A stretch of 64,000 nucleotides of DNA from DASQFI01 sp963780895 (GCA_963780895.1 CAWAEG010000007.1:1-64000), one strand, 5' to 3'. Shown: positions 26,367 through 35,147, counted from the stretch's first letter. Translations and numbers: made by a program. Notes: generated from the letters alone by a model not told the origin.

Positions 26367-28295
26367 CTACGGCCGCTTCTGGCGGACCTCGTCAAGCGCG
26401 GCGCTCACGAACGCGTCCAGCCCCCGGGCGCCCAGATCGCCGCCGGTCCGGCTGCGGACCGCGACGGTGCCCTCGGCCGCTTCGCGGTCGCCGATGACGA
26501 GCATGTAAGGCACTTTCTGGAGCTGCGCCTCCCGGATCTTATGACCGATCTTCTCCTGCCGCGGGTCCAGCTCCACACGCAGGCCGGCGGCGGCGAGCGT
26601 GGACTCGACCGACGCCGCGTAGTCCAGGTGCCGATCGGCGATCGGCAGCACGATGACCTGTACGGGGGCCAGCCAGAGCGGAAACGCGCCCGCGTGGTGC
26701 TCGAGCAGCAGCGCGACGAACCGCTCGAAGCTGCCGAAAATGGCGCGGTGAATGACGATCGGCTGGTGCTGGGCGTTGTCGGCCCCGATGTACTTCAGAC
26801 CGAAGCGCTGCGGGATCTGGTAGTCGAGCTGGATCGTCGCGCACTGCCACTTCCGGCCGATCGCGTCCTTGATGTGAAAGTCGATCTTCGGGCCGTAGAA
26901 GTTGCCTTCTTTGGCGGCCACCCGGAACGGGCGGCCTGACGCTTCGAGCGCGCGCGTGAGCTCCCGCTCGGCGTGGTCCCACGTCGCGATGTCGCCGAGG
27001 AACTCGTCAGGCCGCGTCGACAGCTCGACCTCGTAGTCCAGGGCGAAGTCACGGTACACGCGTTCGACGAGCGCGATGAGTCGGCCCACCTCTTCGCCAA
27101 TCTGCGACTCCATCACGAAGCAGTGCGCGTCGTCCTGTGAGAACTGCCGGACGCGGGTCAGGCCCGAGAGCACGCCCGAGGCCTCGTTGCGATGCAGCGG
27201 CGTCTGTTCGTGCAGCCGCAACGGCAAGTCGCGATAGCTCCGCACCTGGCTCGCAAAGACGAGCATGTGGCCGGGGCAGTTCATCGGCTTGACGCTCATC
27301 AGCACTTCTTCCGACTCCACCAGGAACATGTTCTTCTGATAGTGCTGCCAGTGGCCGGACGTCTCCCAGAGCGCCTTGTTATAGATCAGTGGCGTCTTCA
27401 CTTCCTGGTAGCCCGCTGGCTTCAGCACCTCGCGCATGTAGTCGGCGAGCAGGTGATAGAGCGTCGTGCCCTTGCCGGACCAGAACGCCGCGCCTGGCGC
27501 CCACGGGTGAAACATGAACAGACCGATGTCCTTGCCAATCCGGCGGTGGTCGCGCTTCTTCGCCTCCTCGATCTGATGCAGATGCTGCTTCAGTTCGTCG
27601 TCCTTGAAGAACGCCGTGCCGTAGATGCGCTGCATCGGCTGGTTCTGCGCGTCGCCCTTCCAGTAGGCGTTCGAGACCGACATCAGCTTGAACGCCCTGA
27701 GACGTCCCGTGGACGGCACGTGCGGCCCCACACAGAAATCGACGAACGTGTCGCGGTCCTTGATCGTGTAGCAGGAGACGTGCGACTGGCCGGCCGTCTT
27801 CTCTTCGATCAGCTGGACCTTGAGTGGCTCGCCGCGTTTGGCGAAGAAATCGAGCGCCTCCTGCCGCGGCCAGATCTGGCGCTCGTAGATCAGATCCTGT
27901 CCGGCGAGCTCGCGCATCCGGCCTTCGATCTTGTCGAGATCCTCCGGCACGAACGGCCGGGAGACGACGAAGTCGTAGAAGAACCCCTCGTCGGTCGCTG
28001 GTCCAATCCCGCACTGCGCGCCTGGGAAGAGTTGCGTTACCGCGGCGGCGAGCAGATGCGCCGTCGAGTGCCGGTAGAGGGCGAGCGCGTCGGCGCCGTC
28101 CGGGAGCGTCAATTTCACGGTTGCGTCGCGATCGAGCGCATATGTGAGATCGACGAGCTTGCCGTCGACGGTCGCCGCCAGCGCCTTCTTCACGACGGAC
28201 GCCGGCAGCGACGCGGCGGCGAAGTCCCGCACCGTCGTGCCGCGAGGCGCGCTGCGCTCAGAACCGTCCGGGAGGGTGACTGTAACGTCAGACAT
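26367..28295 (-). CDS. thrS: Threonine--tRNA ligase
   Basis: 642 aa, full length. TGS domain (MSDVTVTLPDGSERSAPRGT), editing domain with HSTAHLLAAAVTQLFP and the SHVSCYTIKDRDTFVDFCVGPH region, class II motifs (CPGHMLVF with zinc-binding Cys, RLHEQTPLHRNEASGVLSGL) and anticodon-binding domain (VIVLPIADRHLDYAASV). ATG 28295 is chosen from the TGS domain; the longer frame to 28448 runs into the tRNA gene. First gene of the cluster reading thrS-infC-rpmI-rplT-pheST. Confidence 0.96.
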   Translation of the reverse strand: MSDVTVTLPDGSERSAPRGTTVRDFAAASLPASVVKKALAATVDGKLVDLTYALDRDATVKLTLPDGADALALYRHSTAHLLAAAVTQLFPGAQCGIGPATDEGFFYDFVVSRPFVPEDLDKIEGRMRELAGQDLIYERQIWPRQEALDFFAKRGEPLKVQLIEEKTAGQSHVSCYTIKDRDTFVDFCVGPHVPSTGRLRAFKLMSVSNAYWKGDAQNQPMQRIYGTAFFKDDELKQHLHQIEEAKKRDHRRIGKDIGLFMFHPWAPGAAFWSGKGTTLYHLLADYMREVLKPAGYQEVKTPLIYNKALWETSGHWQHYQKNMFLVESEEVLMSVKPMNCPGHMLVFASQVRSYRDLPLRLHEQTPLHRNEASGVLSGLTRVRQFSQDDAHCFVMESQIGEEVGRLIALVERVYRDFALDYEVELSTRPDEFLGDIATWDHAERELTRALEASGRPFRVAAKEGNFYGPKIDFHIKDAIGRKWQCATIQLDYQIPQRFGLKYIGADNAQHQPIVIHRAIFGSFERFVALLLEHHAGAFPLWLAPVQVIVLPIADRHLDYAASVESTLAAAGLRVELDPRQEKIGHKIREAQLQKVPYMLVIGDREAAEGTVAVRSRTGGDLGARGLDAFVSAALDEVRQKRP

Positions 28296-28359
28296 TGGAT
28301 GAACTGAGTGGAGCGTCCACCTTCGCGAGCCGCTCGCTGCGCTCGCCGCTTTGGTGGAC

Positions 28360-28404
28360 AGCCTTCGCGGCTTGCCAGCCGAAGCGGCGTCAGCCGCGAA
28401 GGCT
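28360..28404 (-). terminator. Hairpin immediately 3' of tRNA-Val
   Basis: AGCCTTCGCGGCT (28360-28372) and AGCCGCGAAGGCT (28392-28404) form a perfect 13-bp stem that begins at the tRNA CCA end. It shares nine stem bases with the hairpin beyond the tmRNA gene and has no U-tract. Confidence 0.45.
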
Positions 28405-28406
28405 GG

Positions 28407-28480
28407 TAGGCACGGGCGGACTCGAACCGCCGACCTCCTGCATGTCAAGCAGGCGCTCTAACCAGCTGAGCTACATGCCT
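28407..28480 (-). tRNA. tRNA-Val (anticodon GAC)
   Basis: Full cloverleaf on the minus strand: acceptor AGGCATG/CGTGCCT, D-arm GCTC-GAGC, anticodon stem CCTGC/GCAGG with loop TTGACAT (anticodon GAC), T-arm GGCGG-TTCGAGT-CCGCC. CCA is encoded (28404-28406). It reads GUC/GUU valine codons. Confidence 0.95.
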
Positions 28481-28549
28481 ATGTCGAGCAGGACTGGCCT
28501 TTCACGAACGACCAGTATAAAGACCCGGGTCTTCTTCGGCGGCGCCGCG

Positions 28550-29713
28550 TCAGGCCTTTTTCTTCAGAACCTCGATCGCTCTCGTCAGCGGCTGATCCGT
28601 CGTCGGCGGCACCTCGTCGAAGCCGACGACCGGCATTTCGACGCCGACGGTCGGGCGCAGCCCGCGTTCATGGATGGGGTTCGCGCCGTCCACGGTGAGG
28701 TACCGTTCGTACGTGATCCAGAGGCCGAAGTTCTCGGGCAGGCGGACCAGCCGCTGCCGGGCGGCGATGCCGGCCGTCGGCTCGCCGACGAGCTCGGCGC
28801 GGTCGTTGCCCGAGAGCGCTGCGGCAAAGACCTCAGCGGCGTTGGCGGTGCCGTTCGAGACGAGCAGCACGACGGGCATCGTGATGGCGCCGTCGCCGGG
28901 TGCCGCGGTCGTCGTGACCTTCTCGGTCTTGCGGCCGGCGCGAATGCCAAGCGTGCCGCTCTTCACGAACAGACGCGCCGCGGCGATGCCGGTCTCGAGA
29001 TCGCCGTCGGCCGTCCCGCGCAAATCGATGACCGCGCCCCCGACCTTCTGGTTCGCCAGCTGATCGAAAATCCCGCGGAGCACCTTCGAGGCATCCGGAG
29101 TGAAGCTGGCGACACGCACCCGGGCGAAGCCGCCCGGCTGAGTCTCCATCGTGATGCCGCCCGACGGCAGCGCTCGAACGAGGTCGATCGGGTGCGGGTC
29201 GGCGGGGTTACCCCGAATGACGGTCAATGACACCTTGCTCCCGGCCGCGCCTCGGAGCAGGCGCGTGCCGGTCACCGCCGACATGTCTCGCGTCGGCTTC
29301 TGGTCGATCATCCGGATGTAGTCGCCGGTCTGGAGACCCGCTTTCGCGGCGGGCGATCCGTCGCGCACGCCCACCACGCGCAGGTAGAACTGCCTGGTGA
29401 CGACGAGGCCGACGTCGGCGGGCGCCATCGGCGTCGTGCTCTCGATCGCGCGCACTTCGTCCGGCGTGAGATACGCGCTCGACGCATCCATCCCTTCGGC
29501 CAGCCCGCGCATCGCGCCCTCGAACACGCGATCGATATCCACCGGCTCGACGTAGTTCTGCATGACGAGCGTGAGCACGTCCCGAAAGACCGCGAGGTTG
29601 GTGTCGTTGCGCTGCTGCGGCTCGCTCGAGGCGCCCAGCATGCCGCCGATCGCCACGAGGACGACGAGCGGCGTCGAGACGAGAAACACGGCCCAGCGCG
29701 ACTTCGAAGACAT
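28550..29713 (-). CDS. S41-family (C-terminal-processing-like) protease homologue, catalytic residues apparently lost
   Basis: 387 aa: N-terminal membrane anchor (VFLVSTPLVVLVAIGGML), PDZ domain (LRVVGVRDGSPAAKAGLQTG, about 110-170) and S41 core. In CtpA/Tsp enzymes the Ser nucleophile lies in G-T/S-A-S-A-S-E and the Lys 25 residues later in T-F-G-K. Here the aligned segments are NGTANAAEVFAAAL (Asn291) and GEPTAGIAARQ (Ile316). If the alignment holds, it is a periplasmic PDZ scaffold or pseudoprotease rather than an active peptidase. TACAAT 7 nt before the ATG suggests a leaderless mRNA. Confidence 0.8.
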   Translation of the reverse strand: MSSKSRWAVFLVSTPLVVLVAIGGMLGASSEPQQRNDTNLAVFRDVLTLVMQNYVEPVDIDRVFEGAMRGLAEGMDASSAYLTPDEVRAIESTTPMAPADVGLVVTRQFYLRVVGVRDGSPAAKAGLQTGDYIRMIDQKPTRDMSAVTGTRLLRGAAGSKVSLTVIRGNPADPHPIDLVRALPSGGITMETQPGGFARVRVASFTPDASKVLRGIFDQLANQKVGGAVIDLRGTADGDLETGIAAARLFVKSGTLGIRAGRKTEKVTTTAAPGDGAITMPVVLLVSNGTANAAEVFAAALSGNDRAELVGEPTAGIAARQRLVRLPENFGLWITYERYLTVDGANPIHERGLRPTVGVEMPVVGFDEVPPTTDQPLTRAIEVLKKKA

Positions 29714-29720
29714 GGGATCA

Positions 29721-29726
29721 ATTGTA
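29721..29726 (-). promoter_or_regulatory. TANNNT box, leaderless-type
   Basis: TACAAT is followed by 7 nt and ATG 29713; no Shine-Dalgarno sequence is present. Confidence 0.45.
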
Positions 29727-29741
29727 GCCTGACCCCGGCCA

Positions 29742-31796
29742 TCACTTCAGCAGCGGTTTTCCGTCCATTCCGGCCGGGGCCGTGATGCCGAAGAACTGCA
29801 AAACTGTCGGGGCGATGTCGATGATGCGAGGTGACGCGTTCGTAATTGGACGGTTGGTCACGAGGACGCCTGCGGTCGTCGCGAAGTCGTAGCCGCCGTG
29901 GTCGCCGCTCCACTTCTTCATGTTCGGGTGGACGATGCCCTGGGGCGACCCCCCGAGGGTGGTCTGCCACGACACGCGATAGCCTTCTTCGAAGCCCACT
30001 TGAAGGTCCGAGGCGTCGCCGAGGTATTCGCCTGAATACACGTCGTCGCGTTTGTAGACGGCGCGGACGATCGGCTGCTTCGTGTCGGGATCGACGAGCT
30101 CGTTCTTCAGCCTCGTGCTCAGATCTTCGGCGAGCGCCGTGTATTCGTGGCCAGGACTCACGATGCCCCGGCCTTCGCGGCCGCGCAGGTTGAAGTAGAT
30201 CTGTCCGAGACCCATCGCGTACGCACGCGTGCGGCTCCAGTCGACGTTTTCCCAGAACTCGCCGCCCCCGAACAGATCGTCGAGCTTCTTCTCGCCGGGC
30301 ACCTGTCCTTGCAGCGTCATGTAGCCGTTCTGGACGAGCCAGGTGTTCAGGTTCACGGCTTTTCGCCAGGAGTGGAACCCGTGGTCAGAGACGATCATCA
30401 CGGCTGTGCCGTTGCCGACGATGTCGAGCACCTGCTGCACGAACTGATCGGCGCGCCGGTAGACGCGAAGAATCGAATCGCCGTACTTGGCGGCGAGCGC
30501 CGCGTCGTACATCGGATGCGTTGGATCGATCAGCCTGTACATCATGTGCTGCACGCGATCGGTCGATTCGATGACGCCGACGAGCAGATCCCAGTGCGGG
30601 CGCGTGAGCCGGTCGAGGATCACCTGCGCGCGATCGTCGAACGCGCGGTAGAGGTCGTCCATGAACGTCTTCTCGTCCATGCGGCCTTCGTTCAGCGGCC
30701 ACGTCGCCTCGGCCCAGCCGAGCGTGCGATAGGGACCCAGCCGGTCGTAGATGTCGCCCGCGAATCCGGCCGGCGACGAGATCGGTACGGGTGGCGCGTC
30801 CGGCTTGAAGTTGATCGGCGAAACGTACAGCTGCAGCTCCTGGTCGGCGGCAGTGAGATAGAGCTGCACCATGCCTTGCATGCGCACGAACAGATTGACG
30901 CTGAACGTGAGGTTGATCCACTTGCTCCACTCGCCGGCCTTGAGCGTGATGGGCTGACCGTCGAGGTCGACGTGGGCCTGGCCGGTGCCGCGCGTCCAGG
31001 TTATGGTGAGCGGAAGCGTTACGTCCTCGCTCGCCTCGAGCTCGGCGAGGGCCGTGCGGTCGGCATCCGAGAGCGGGCCTTTTCGGCGTATCGCCTGCAT
31101 CTTGGTCCGCACGATCGGATTGGGTGGGCCGACGAGCCGGGTGCGTGCCGTGTTGCCTTCGAAGACCAGCCGCCGGAGGATGCCGCCGAACTCCGTGTTG
31201 CCTTCTTCGTACCGGCTGAGATCCGTCGCGAAGTGGTGGAACGTGCCCATCGTGCCGCGCAGATCCGGCAGCGGCAGGCCCGAGAGCAGCTCGCCGTTCG
31301 GTGTTTCTTCAGGGGGAAACGTGATCGGCACGGTCAGGATGCTGCTGCGCACGCCCGCGCGGCCCGCCGTGACCCAGAACGACGTGCCGCCGCGCAGCGA
31401 GATGATTTTGGGCCGCGACACCGGGATCCAGTCGAAGAGAAACTTCGGTGGCTCGCGCCGAACCATCCCGAGATCCGGCAGGTACGTCGTCTTGTCGCGG
31501 ACCAGGAAGTCGTAGATGTTGTGCTTGCCCGGGTTCACGCCCGTCGCGAACGACGCCCAGGCGGTCGGCGACTCGGGCGACACGGTGGTCTCGAGTGGAT
31601 AGAGACCACCCCCTTCCATGAGACGTGCGAAGGTCGGCATCTGACCCGCCCGGATGTACTGCTGGACGAGATCGGGATCGAGGCCGTCGAACCCGAGGAT
31701 CACGAGCTTCGGCCGGCCGGATTCGGCGGGCTGCCGCGTGCACGACGGCAACATCAGCGCCACGACGATCAGCAGGGCAGCGGGCCAGCGTCGCAT
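29742..31796 (-). CDS. Alkaline-phosphatase-superfamily (type I phosphodiesterase-like) lipoprotein
   Basis: 684 aa. Lipoprotein signal ending LPSC (Cys19). The core contains VILGFDGLDPDLVQQYI (metal Asp), SPESPTAWASFATGVNPG (the nucleophile region with the conserved TxWxxxxTG layout), ESTDRVQHMMYRL, IVSDHGFHSW (metal Asp-His) and a late SGDHGG. This matches the acidobacterial type I phosphodiesterase/nucleotide-pyrophosphatase group, periplasmic side of a membrane. Substrate unknown; inserts near 230-340 are family-specific. TAGACT 6 nt before the ATG; divergent from ruvX. Confidence 0.8.
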   Translation of the reverse strand: MRRWPAALLIVVALMLPSCTRQPAESGRPKLVILGFDGLDPDLVQQYIRAGQMPTFARLMEGGGLYPLETTVSPESPTAWASFATGVNPGKHNIYDFLVRDKTTYLPDLGMVRREPPKFLFDWIPVSRPKIISLRGGTSFWVTAGRAGVRSSILTVPITFPPEETPNGELLSGLPLPDLRGTMGTFHHFATDLSRYEEGNTEFGGILRRLVFEGNTARTRLVGPPNPIVRTKMQAIRRKGPLSDADRTALAELEASEDVTLPLTITWTRGTGQAHVDLDGQPITLKAGEWSKWINLTFSVNLFVRMQGMVQLYLTAADQELQLYVSPINFKPDAPPVPISSPAGFAGDIYDRLGPYRTLGWAEATWPLNEGRMDEKTFMDDLYRAFDDRAQVILDRLTRPHWDLLVGVIESTDRVQHMMYRLIDPTHPMYDAALAAKYGDSILRVYRRADQFVQQVLDIVGNGTAVMIVSDHGFHSWRKAVNLNTWLVQNGYMTLQGQVPGEKKLDDLFGGGEFWENVDWSRTRAYAMGLGQIYFNLRGREGRGIVSPGHEYTALAEDLSTRLKNELVDPDTKQPIVRAVYKRDDVYSGEYLGDASDLQVGFEEGYRVSWQTTLGGSPQGIVHPNMKKWSGDHGGYDFATTAGVLVTNRPITNASPRIIDIAPTVLQFFGITAPAGMDGKPLLK

Positions 31797-31802
31797 CGCG
31801 AA

Positions 31803-31863
31803 AGTCTAACCCCGGAGAGCACCGGATGACTTGTTACAGCGTTTCTGGAAAACGGTTTAGGCT
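31803..31863. promoter_or_regulatory. Divergent TANNNT boxes for the phosphodiesterase-like gene and ruvX
   Basis: On the minus strand TAGACT (31808-31803) is 6 nt before ATG 31796. On the plus strand TAGGCT (31858-31863) is 7 nt before ATG 31871, with a TTACAG-like -35 at 31834-31839 (18-nt spacer). No Shine-Dalgarno sequences. Confidence 0.45.
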
Positions 31864-31870
31864 AGCCGGC

Positions 31871-32308
31871 ATGCGCATCCTCGGCGTCGATTTCGGTCGC
31901 CGACGCATCGGACTCGCGCTCTCCGACGTCACGGGAACGCTCGCGCGTCCCTGGCGTGTCATCGCCGCGGGCGCAACACCAGTGGCGTCCGCCGACCAAC
32001 TGGCGGCGATCATCGCCGAGTCGCGATCGCGCCCGGACGAGGACATCGACATCGGCGCCGTCGTCGTCGGGCTGCCGCGGCGGCTGAACGGCGAGGACAC
32101 CGATCAGACGCAACCGGCGCGGGACTTCGCGCGCCACCTCGGGACGATTACAGGACTGGGGGTGCGGCTGCAGGACGAACGGCTGACGAGCCGCGAAGCG
32201 GAGAGCCGGCTGGCCGAGCGCGAACGCGACTGGCGCCGCCGCAAACCGCGCCTGGACGCGGCCGCCGCGGCGATCATCCTGCAGGATTACCTCGACCGGC
32301 CGAAATGA
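31871..32308 (+). CDS. ruvX: Putative pre-16S rRNA nuclease / Holliday junction resolvase-like YqgF
   Basis: 145 aa RNase H-fold protein. MRILGVDFGRRRIGLALSD carries the first catalytic Asp; VVGLPRRLNGEDTDQTQPAR and VRLQDERLTSREAE give the other family motifs, and LDAAAAAIILQDYLD the final Asp. Family members process the 16S rRNA 5' end and were once thought to be resolvases. ATG 31871 starts exactly at the conserved N-terminus; the longer frame to 31625 is antisense to the upstream gene. Its TGA lies inside a palindrome. mltG follows, as in many genomes. Confidence 0.92.
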   Translation: MRILGVDFGRRRIGLALSDVTGTLARPWRVIAAGATPVASADQLAAIIAESRSRPDEDIDIGAVVVGLPRRLNGEDTDQTQPARDFARHLGTITGLGVRLQDERLTSREAESRLAERERDWRRRKPRLDAAAAAIILQDYLDRPK

Positions 32309-32357
32309 CCTCTGAGGTCATTTTTCATTTTCGTAAAATGACCTCAGAGGTCATTTT
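32303..32357. repeat. Two tandem palindromes between ruvX and mltG
   Basis: AAATGACCTCTGAGGTCATTT (32303-32323 in full) and a second near-identical palindrome at 32335-32357 share the half-site AATGACCTC. The first overlaps the ruvX stop codon; the second ends 13 bp before the mltG start. Either an operator pair or a folded processing element. Confidence 0.7.
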
Positions 32358-32369
32358 CTGCTGAAACGA

Positions 32370-33377
32370 GTGCTTGGTCTCATCGTCGTGTTCGGGATCC
32401 TGGCCGGCGGCGGCGCGTGGTTCATGCACGGGCGGCTCCGCACGCCGTATCGGGCGTTCAGTGGGGACGAGGTCTTCGTCGAATTGCCGGCCGGGACCAC
32501 CGTTTCGGAGATAGCCCAACGTCTGGCCGACTCGGGCGTCGTGGCGGATCCGATGACGTTCCGGATCGCGGCCCGTCTGAGTGGCGCGGATCGGCAGCTG
32601 CAGGCTGGCGAGTACCGCTTCAGCGAGCCGATGTCGGCCTTTCAAGTCGTCACCAAGATCGCCGAAGGCGACGTCTTCACGCGTCCCATCACGTTCCCCG
32701 AAGGCCTGACGATCAAGGAAATGGCGGTCGTGTTCGAAAAAGGCGGCCTCGGCTCCGCGAGCGCGTTCGAGAAAGCCGCGACGAATACAACGCTTGCGGC
32801 CGGATTCGATCCTGGCGCGCGGTCGCTCGAGGGGTATCTCTTTCCGAGCACCTACGCGCTCGGGCGGCAGGCCGGAGCCGATGCGACGGTTCGGGCGATG
32901 GTCGAGGCGTTCGACCGCGCGTTCGACCCCGAATTGCGTGCGGAGGCGGCCGCGCGAGGAATGAGCGCGCGCGAGGTGGTCACGCTGGCATCGCTCATCG
33001 AAAAGGAAACCGCCCAGGCGACGGAACGGCCGATCGTGTCAGCGGTGTACCACAACCGGCTGAAGCGGCGCATTCCCCTGCAGTGCGATCCGACGGTCGT
33101 CTACGCCCTGATGCGCGCCGGCAAGTGGACCGGCAACATCCGCAAGCAGGATTTGCAAATCAAGTCGCCGTTCAATACGTACGTGTATCCGGGCCTTCCG
33201 CCGGGGCCAATCGCCTCCCCGGGCCGCGCGTCGATCGACGCGGCGATTCATCCGGCTGACGTGCCGTATCTCTATTTCGTGAGCCGGAACGACGGGACGC
33301 ACGTGTTCGCCGAGACGCTGGCCGAACACAACCGGAACGTGCAGCAGTGGCAGATCAAGTTCTTCAAGCACGAGTAG
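32370..33377 (+). CDS. mltG: Endolytic transglycosylase MltG
   Basis: 335 aa YceG-like protein that cleaves nascent glycan strands and sets their length. One N-terminal membrane helix (LIVVFGILAGGGAWFM), a LysM-like segment (VFVELPAGTTVSEIAQRLAD), then LEGYLFPSTYAL, TLASLIEKETAQATERP with the catalytic Glu, and YVYPGLPPGPIASPGRASI at the C-terminus. GTG 32370 is the first usable start, but the open frame extends a few codons upstream into the palindrome, so the exact start is uncertain. Confidence 0.92.
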   Translation: MLGLIVVFGILAGGGAWFMHGRLRTPYRAFSGDEVFVELPAGTTVSEIAQRLADSGVVADPMTFRIAARLSGADRQLQAGEYRFSEPMSAFQVVTKIAEGDVFTRPITFPEGLTIKEMAVVFEKGGLGSASAFEKAATNTTLAAGFDPGARSLEGYLFPSTYALGRQAGADATVRAMVEAFDRAFDPELRAEAAARGMSAREVVTLASLIEKETAQATERPIVSAVYHNRLKRRIPLQCDPTVVYALMRAGKWTGNIRKQDLQIKSPFNTYVYPGLPPGPIASPGRASIDAAIHPADVPYLYFVSRNDGTHVFAETLAEHNRNVQQWQIKFFKHE

Positions 33378-33416
33378 AAGAATGTAGGACCCGGCCCGCG
33401 GGTCGTCCGGCGCAGC

Positions 33417-34298
33417 CTACGAATTTCCCCACTTGAGTTTTTCGCGCAGCATGTCGAAGTGCGTCCGCGACGACGTGCGGACGAAACGGACGCGTCTGGG
33501 CGCGCGGGCGATGTCGATGACGTCGCCCGTGTCGAGCGGCACGCGGTACTGGCCGTCGAACGTCAGCACGATCTCCGACTGAGGTTCGATGATGGGGCGA
33601 AGCTCGAGCCGCGCGCTGGCCGGCAGGACGAGCGGCCGGTTGGTCAGCGTGTGGGGCGCGATTGGCGTGAGGAGAAACGCATCCACCGAGGGATGGACGA
33701 TCGGGCCGCCGGCCGACAGGTTGTACGCCGTCGAACCCGTCGCCGTCGCGACGATGATCCCGTCGGCCTTGACCTGACAGACCGGCTGGCCGTCGACCGC
33801 GACGACGACTTCGATCATGCGCGACAGCGCGCCGCGCGTGACGACGACGTCATTCAGAGCGAGATGGTTCGCGAGCGTTTGGCCGGCCCGGGTCACTCGA
33901 CCCGCCAGCATCTCCCGCGTTTCTGTCGGGCTGCCTCCGGCGATGACCGCCTCGAGAGACGCGATCATCTCGGCGCGGCTGACCTCGGTCAGAAACCCCA
34001 GATGGCCGAGGTTGACACCAAGCAGAGGCGGGTCGGCGGGCGAGTGCGCGACCGCGCTCGCGGCCTCGAGCAGCGTGCCGTCGCCGCCAAACGCCACGAC
34101 GACATCGACCGCGGCCGGCAGCGCCTCTTTCGTCGCCGTCCGCCAGCGATGTCCGAGACCGGCCGCGTTCGCGCTCTCGATCTCGACGATGGGCGTGCAG
34201 CCATGAGCCTCGAGCCACTCGGCCGCCTCGGTGAGCGCCGCGAGCGCCGCGGGGAACGTCCATCTGGACAGGAGTCCGGCGTGGGCAATCACCATCAC
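33417..34298 (-). CDS. nadK: NAD kinase
   Basis: Phosphorylates NAD to NADP. 293 aa with GGDGT at 71-75, NLGHLGFLTEV, LNDVVVTRG and the Gly-rich DGIIVATATGSTAYNLSAGG, all in family order. It overlaps tlyA by 4 bp (ATGA). The position after tlyA matches the common xseB-ispA-dxs-tlyA-nadK-recN arrangement, though dxs and recN are missing here; mltG lies convergent. Confidence 0.95.
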   Translation of the reverse strand: MMVIAHAGLLSRWTFPAALAALTEAAEWLEAHGCTPIVEIESANAAGLGHRWRTATKEALPAAVDVVVAFGGDGTLLEAASAVAHSPADPPLLGVNLGHLGFLTEVSRAEMIASLEAVIAGGSPTETREMLAGRVTRAGQTLANHLALNDVVVTRGALSRMIEVVVAVDGQPVCQVKADGIIVATATGSTAYNLSAGGPIVHPSVDAFLLTPIAPHTLTNRPLVLPASARLELRPIIEPQSEIVLTFDGQYRVPLDTGDVIDIARAPRRVRFVRTSSRTHFDMLREKLKWGNS

Positions 34299-35059
34299 GT
34301 GGTCGGGTGCTGCACCGGCATTGGCGCGAGCAGCAGGAAGAACTCTTGATTGCCCTCGGCGCCCGCGACCGCCGACGGCGTCATCGCGATGCGGTCCAAT
34401 CCTACCCGATGGGCGCTCTCTGCGACCTCCGCGACGACGCGGGCATGAACCCTTTCATCGTCGACGATGCCGCCTTGGCCGACTTCCTCGCGCCCGGCTT
34501 CGAACTGCGGCTTGACGAGCGCAACGACCCGGCCGTGGTCGTTGACCACACTCACAACCGCCGGCAGGATGAGCCGCAGGGAAATGAACGACACGTCGAT
34601 CGTGACCAGGTCGAACCGGCGGAGGTCGACGGGAAGGTCGTTCGGGTCGAGATAACGCGCGTTCAGGCCTTCGAGCACGACGACGCGCGGATCCTGGCGA
34701 AGTTTCCAGTCGAGCTGGCCGTGACCCACGTCGAGCGCGACGACCCGGGCCGCCCCGCGGTCCAGGAGGACGTGCGTGAAGCCGCCCGTGGATGCGCCGA
34801 TGTCGAGCGCCCGCATGCCGGATGGATCGAGCCCAAAGGCGTCGAGCGCGTGGGCCAGCTTCAGCCCGCCGCGGCCGACCCATGGATGATCGGGTACGCG
34901 GAGGGTGATCGCGGCGGCCTCGTCTACCGAGGTCCCGGCTTTCGTGACCGGCCGGCCGTTGACCTCGACCTCGCCGGCCAGGACGAGCGCACGGGCGCGC
35001 TCGCGCGACTGGGCAAGGCCGCGCAACACCAGAAGCGCGTCAAGTCGGGACTTGGACAT
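34295..35059 (-). CDS. tlyA: TlyA-family rRNA 2'-O-methyltransferase
   Basis: 254 aa. N-terminal S4 RNA-binding domain (SRLDALLVLRGLAQSRERAR) joined to an FtsJ/RrmJ-type methyltransferase with SAM motif ALDIGASTGGFTHVLLDRGA and VTIDVSFISLRLILP. TlyA proteins 2'-O-methylate 16S/23S rRNA; some homologues were described as hemolysins, but the methylase is the supported role. Start ATG 35059; nadK overlaps its end. Confidence 0.9.
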   Translation of the reverse strand: MSKSRLDALLVLRGLAQSRERARALVLAGEVEVNGRPVTKAGTSVDEAAAITLRVPDHPWVGRGGLKLAHALDAFGLDPSGMRALDIGASTGGFTHVLLDRGAARVVALDVGHGQLDWKLRQDPRVVVLEGLNARYLDPNDLPVDLRRFDLVTIDVSFISLRLILPAVVSVVNDHGRVVALVKPQFEAGREEVGQGGIVDDERVHARVVAEVAESAHRVGLDRIAMTPSAVAGAEGNQEFFLLLAPMPVQHPTT

Positions 35060-35073
35060 AAGAACAATTGTCT

Positions 35074-35130
35074 GAAGACGTGTCGGTACGGCTTTTCACT
35101 CCCCGTCGTCACCGACCCGTGCTTTTCACG
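35074..35130. repeat. Degenerate copy of the GGTACG repeat family
   Basis: Contains TGTCGGTACGG, CCGTCGTCACCGACCCG and GCTTTTCAC. These resemble parts of the full palindromes at 14.1 and 44.7 kb (for example GACCCGTGCTTCTCA at 44.8 kb). It separates ispA from tlyA. Confidence 0.45.
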
Positions 35131-35147
35131 TCCGGCGGACGCGCTTT

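Noticed and set aside
27192..28307. 371-codon plus-strand frame
   Set aside because: Antisense to thrS, no recognisable domain.
28296..28448. N-terminal extension of thrS
   Set aside because: Would run through the hairpin and into the tRNA-Val gene; the TGS domain begins at 28295.
30147..31829. 560-codon plus-strand frame
   Set aside because: Antisense shadow of the phosphodiesterase-like lipoprotein gene, which has clear metal-site motifs.
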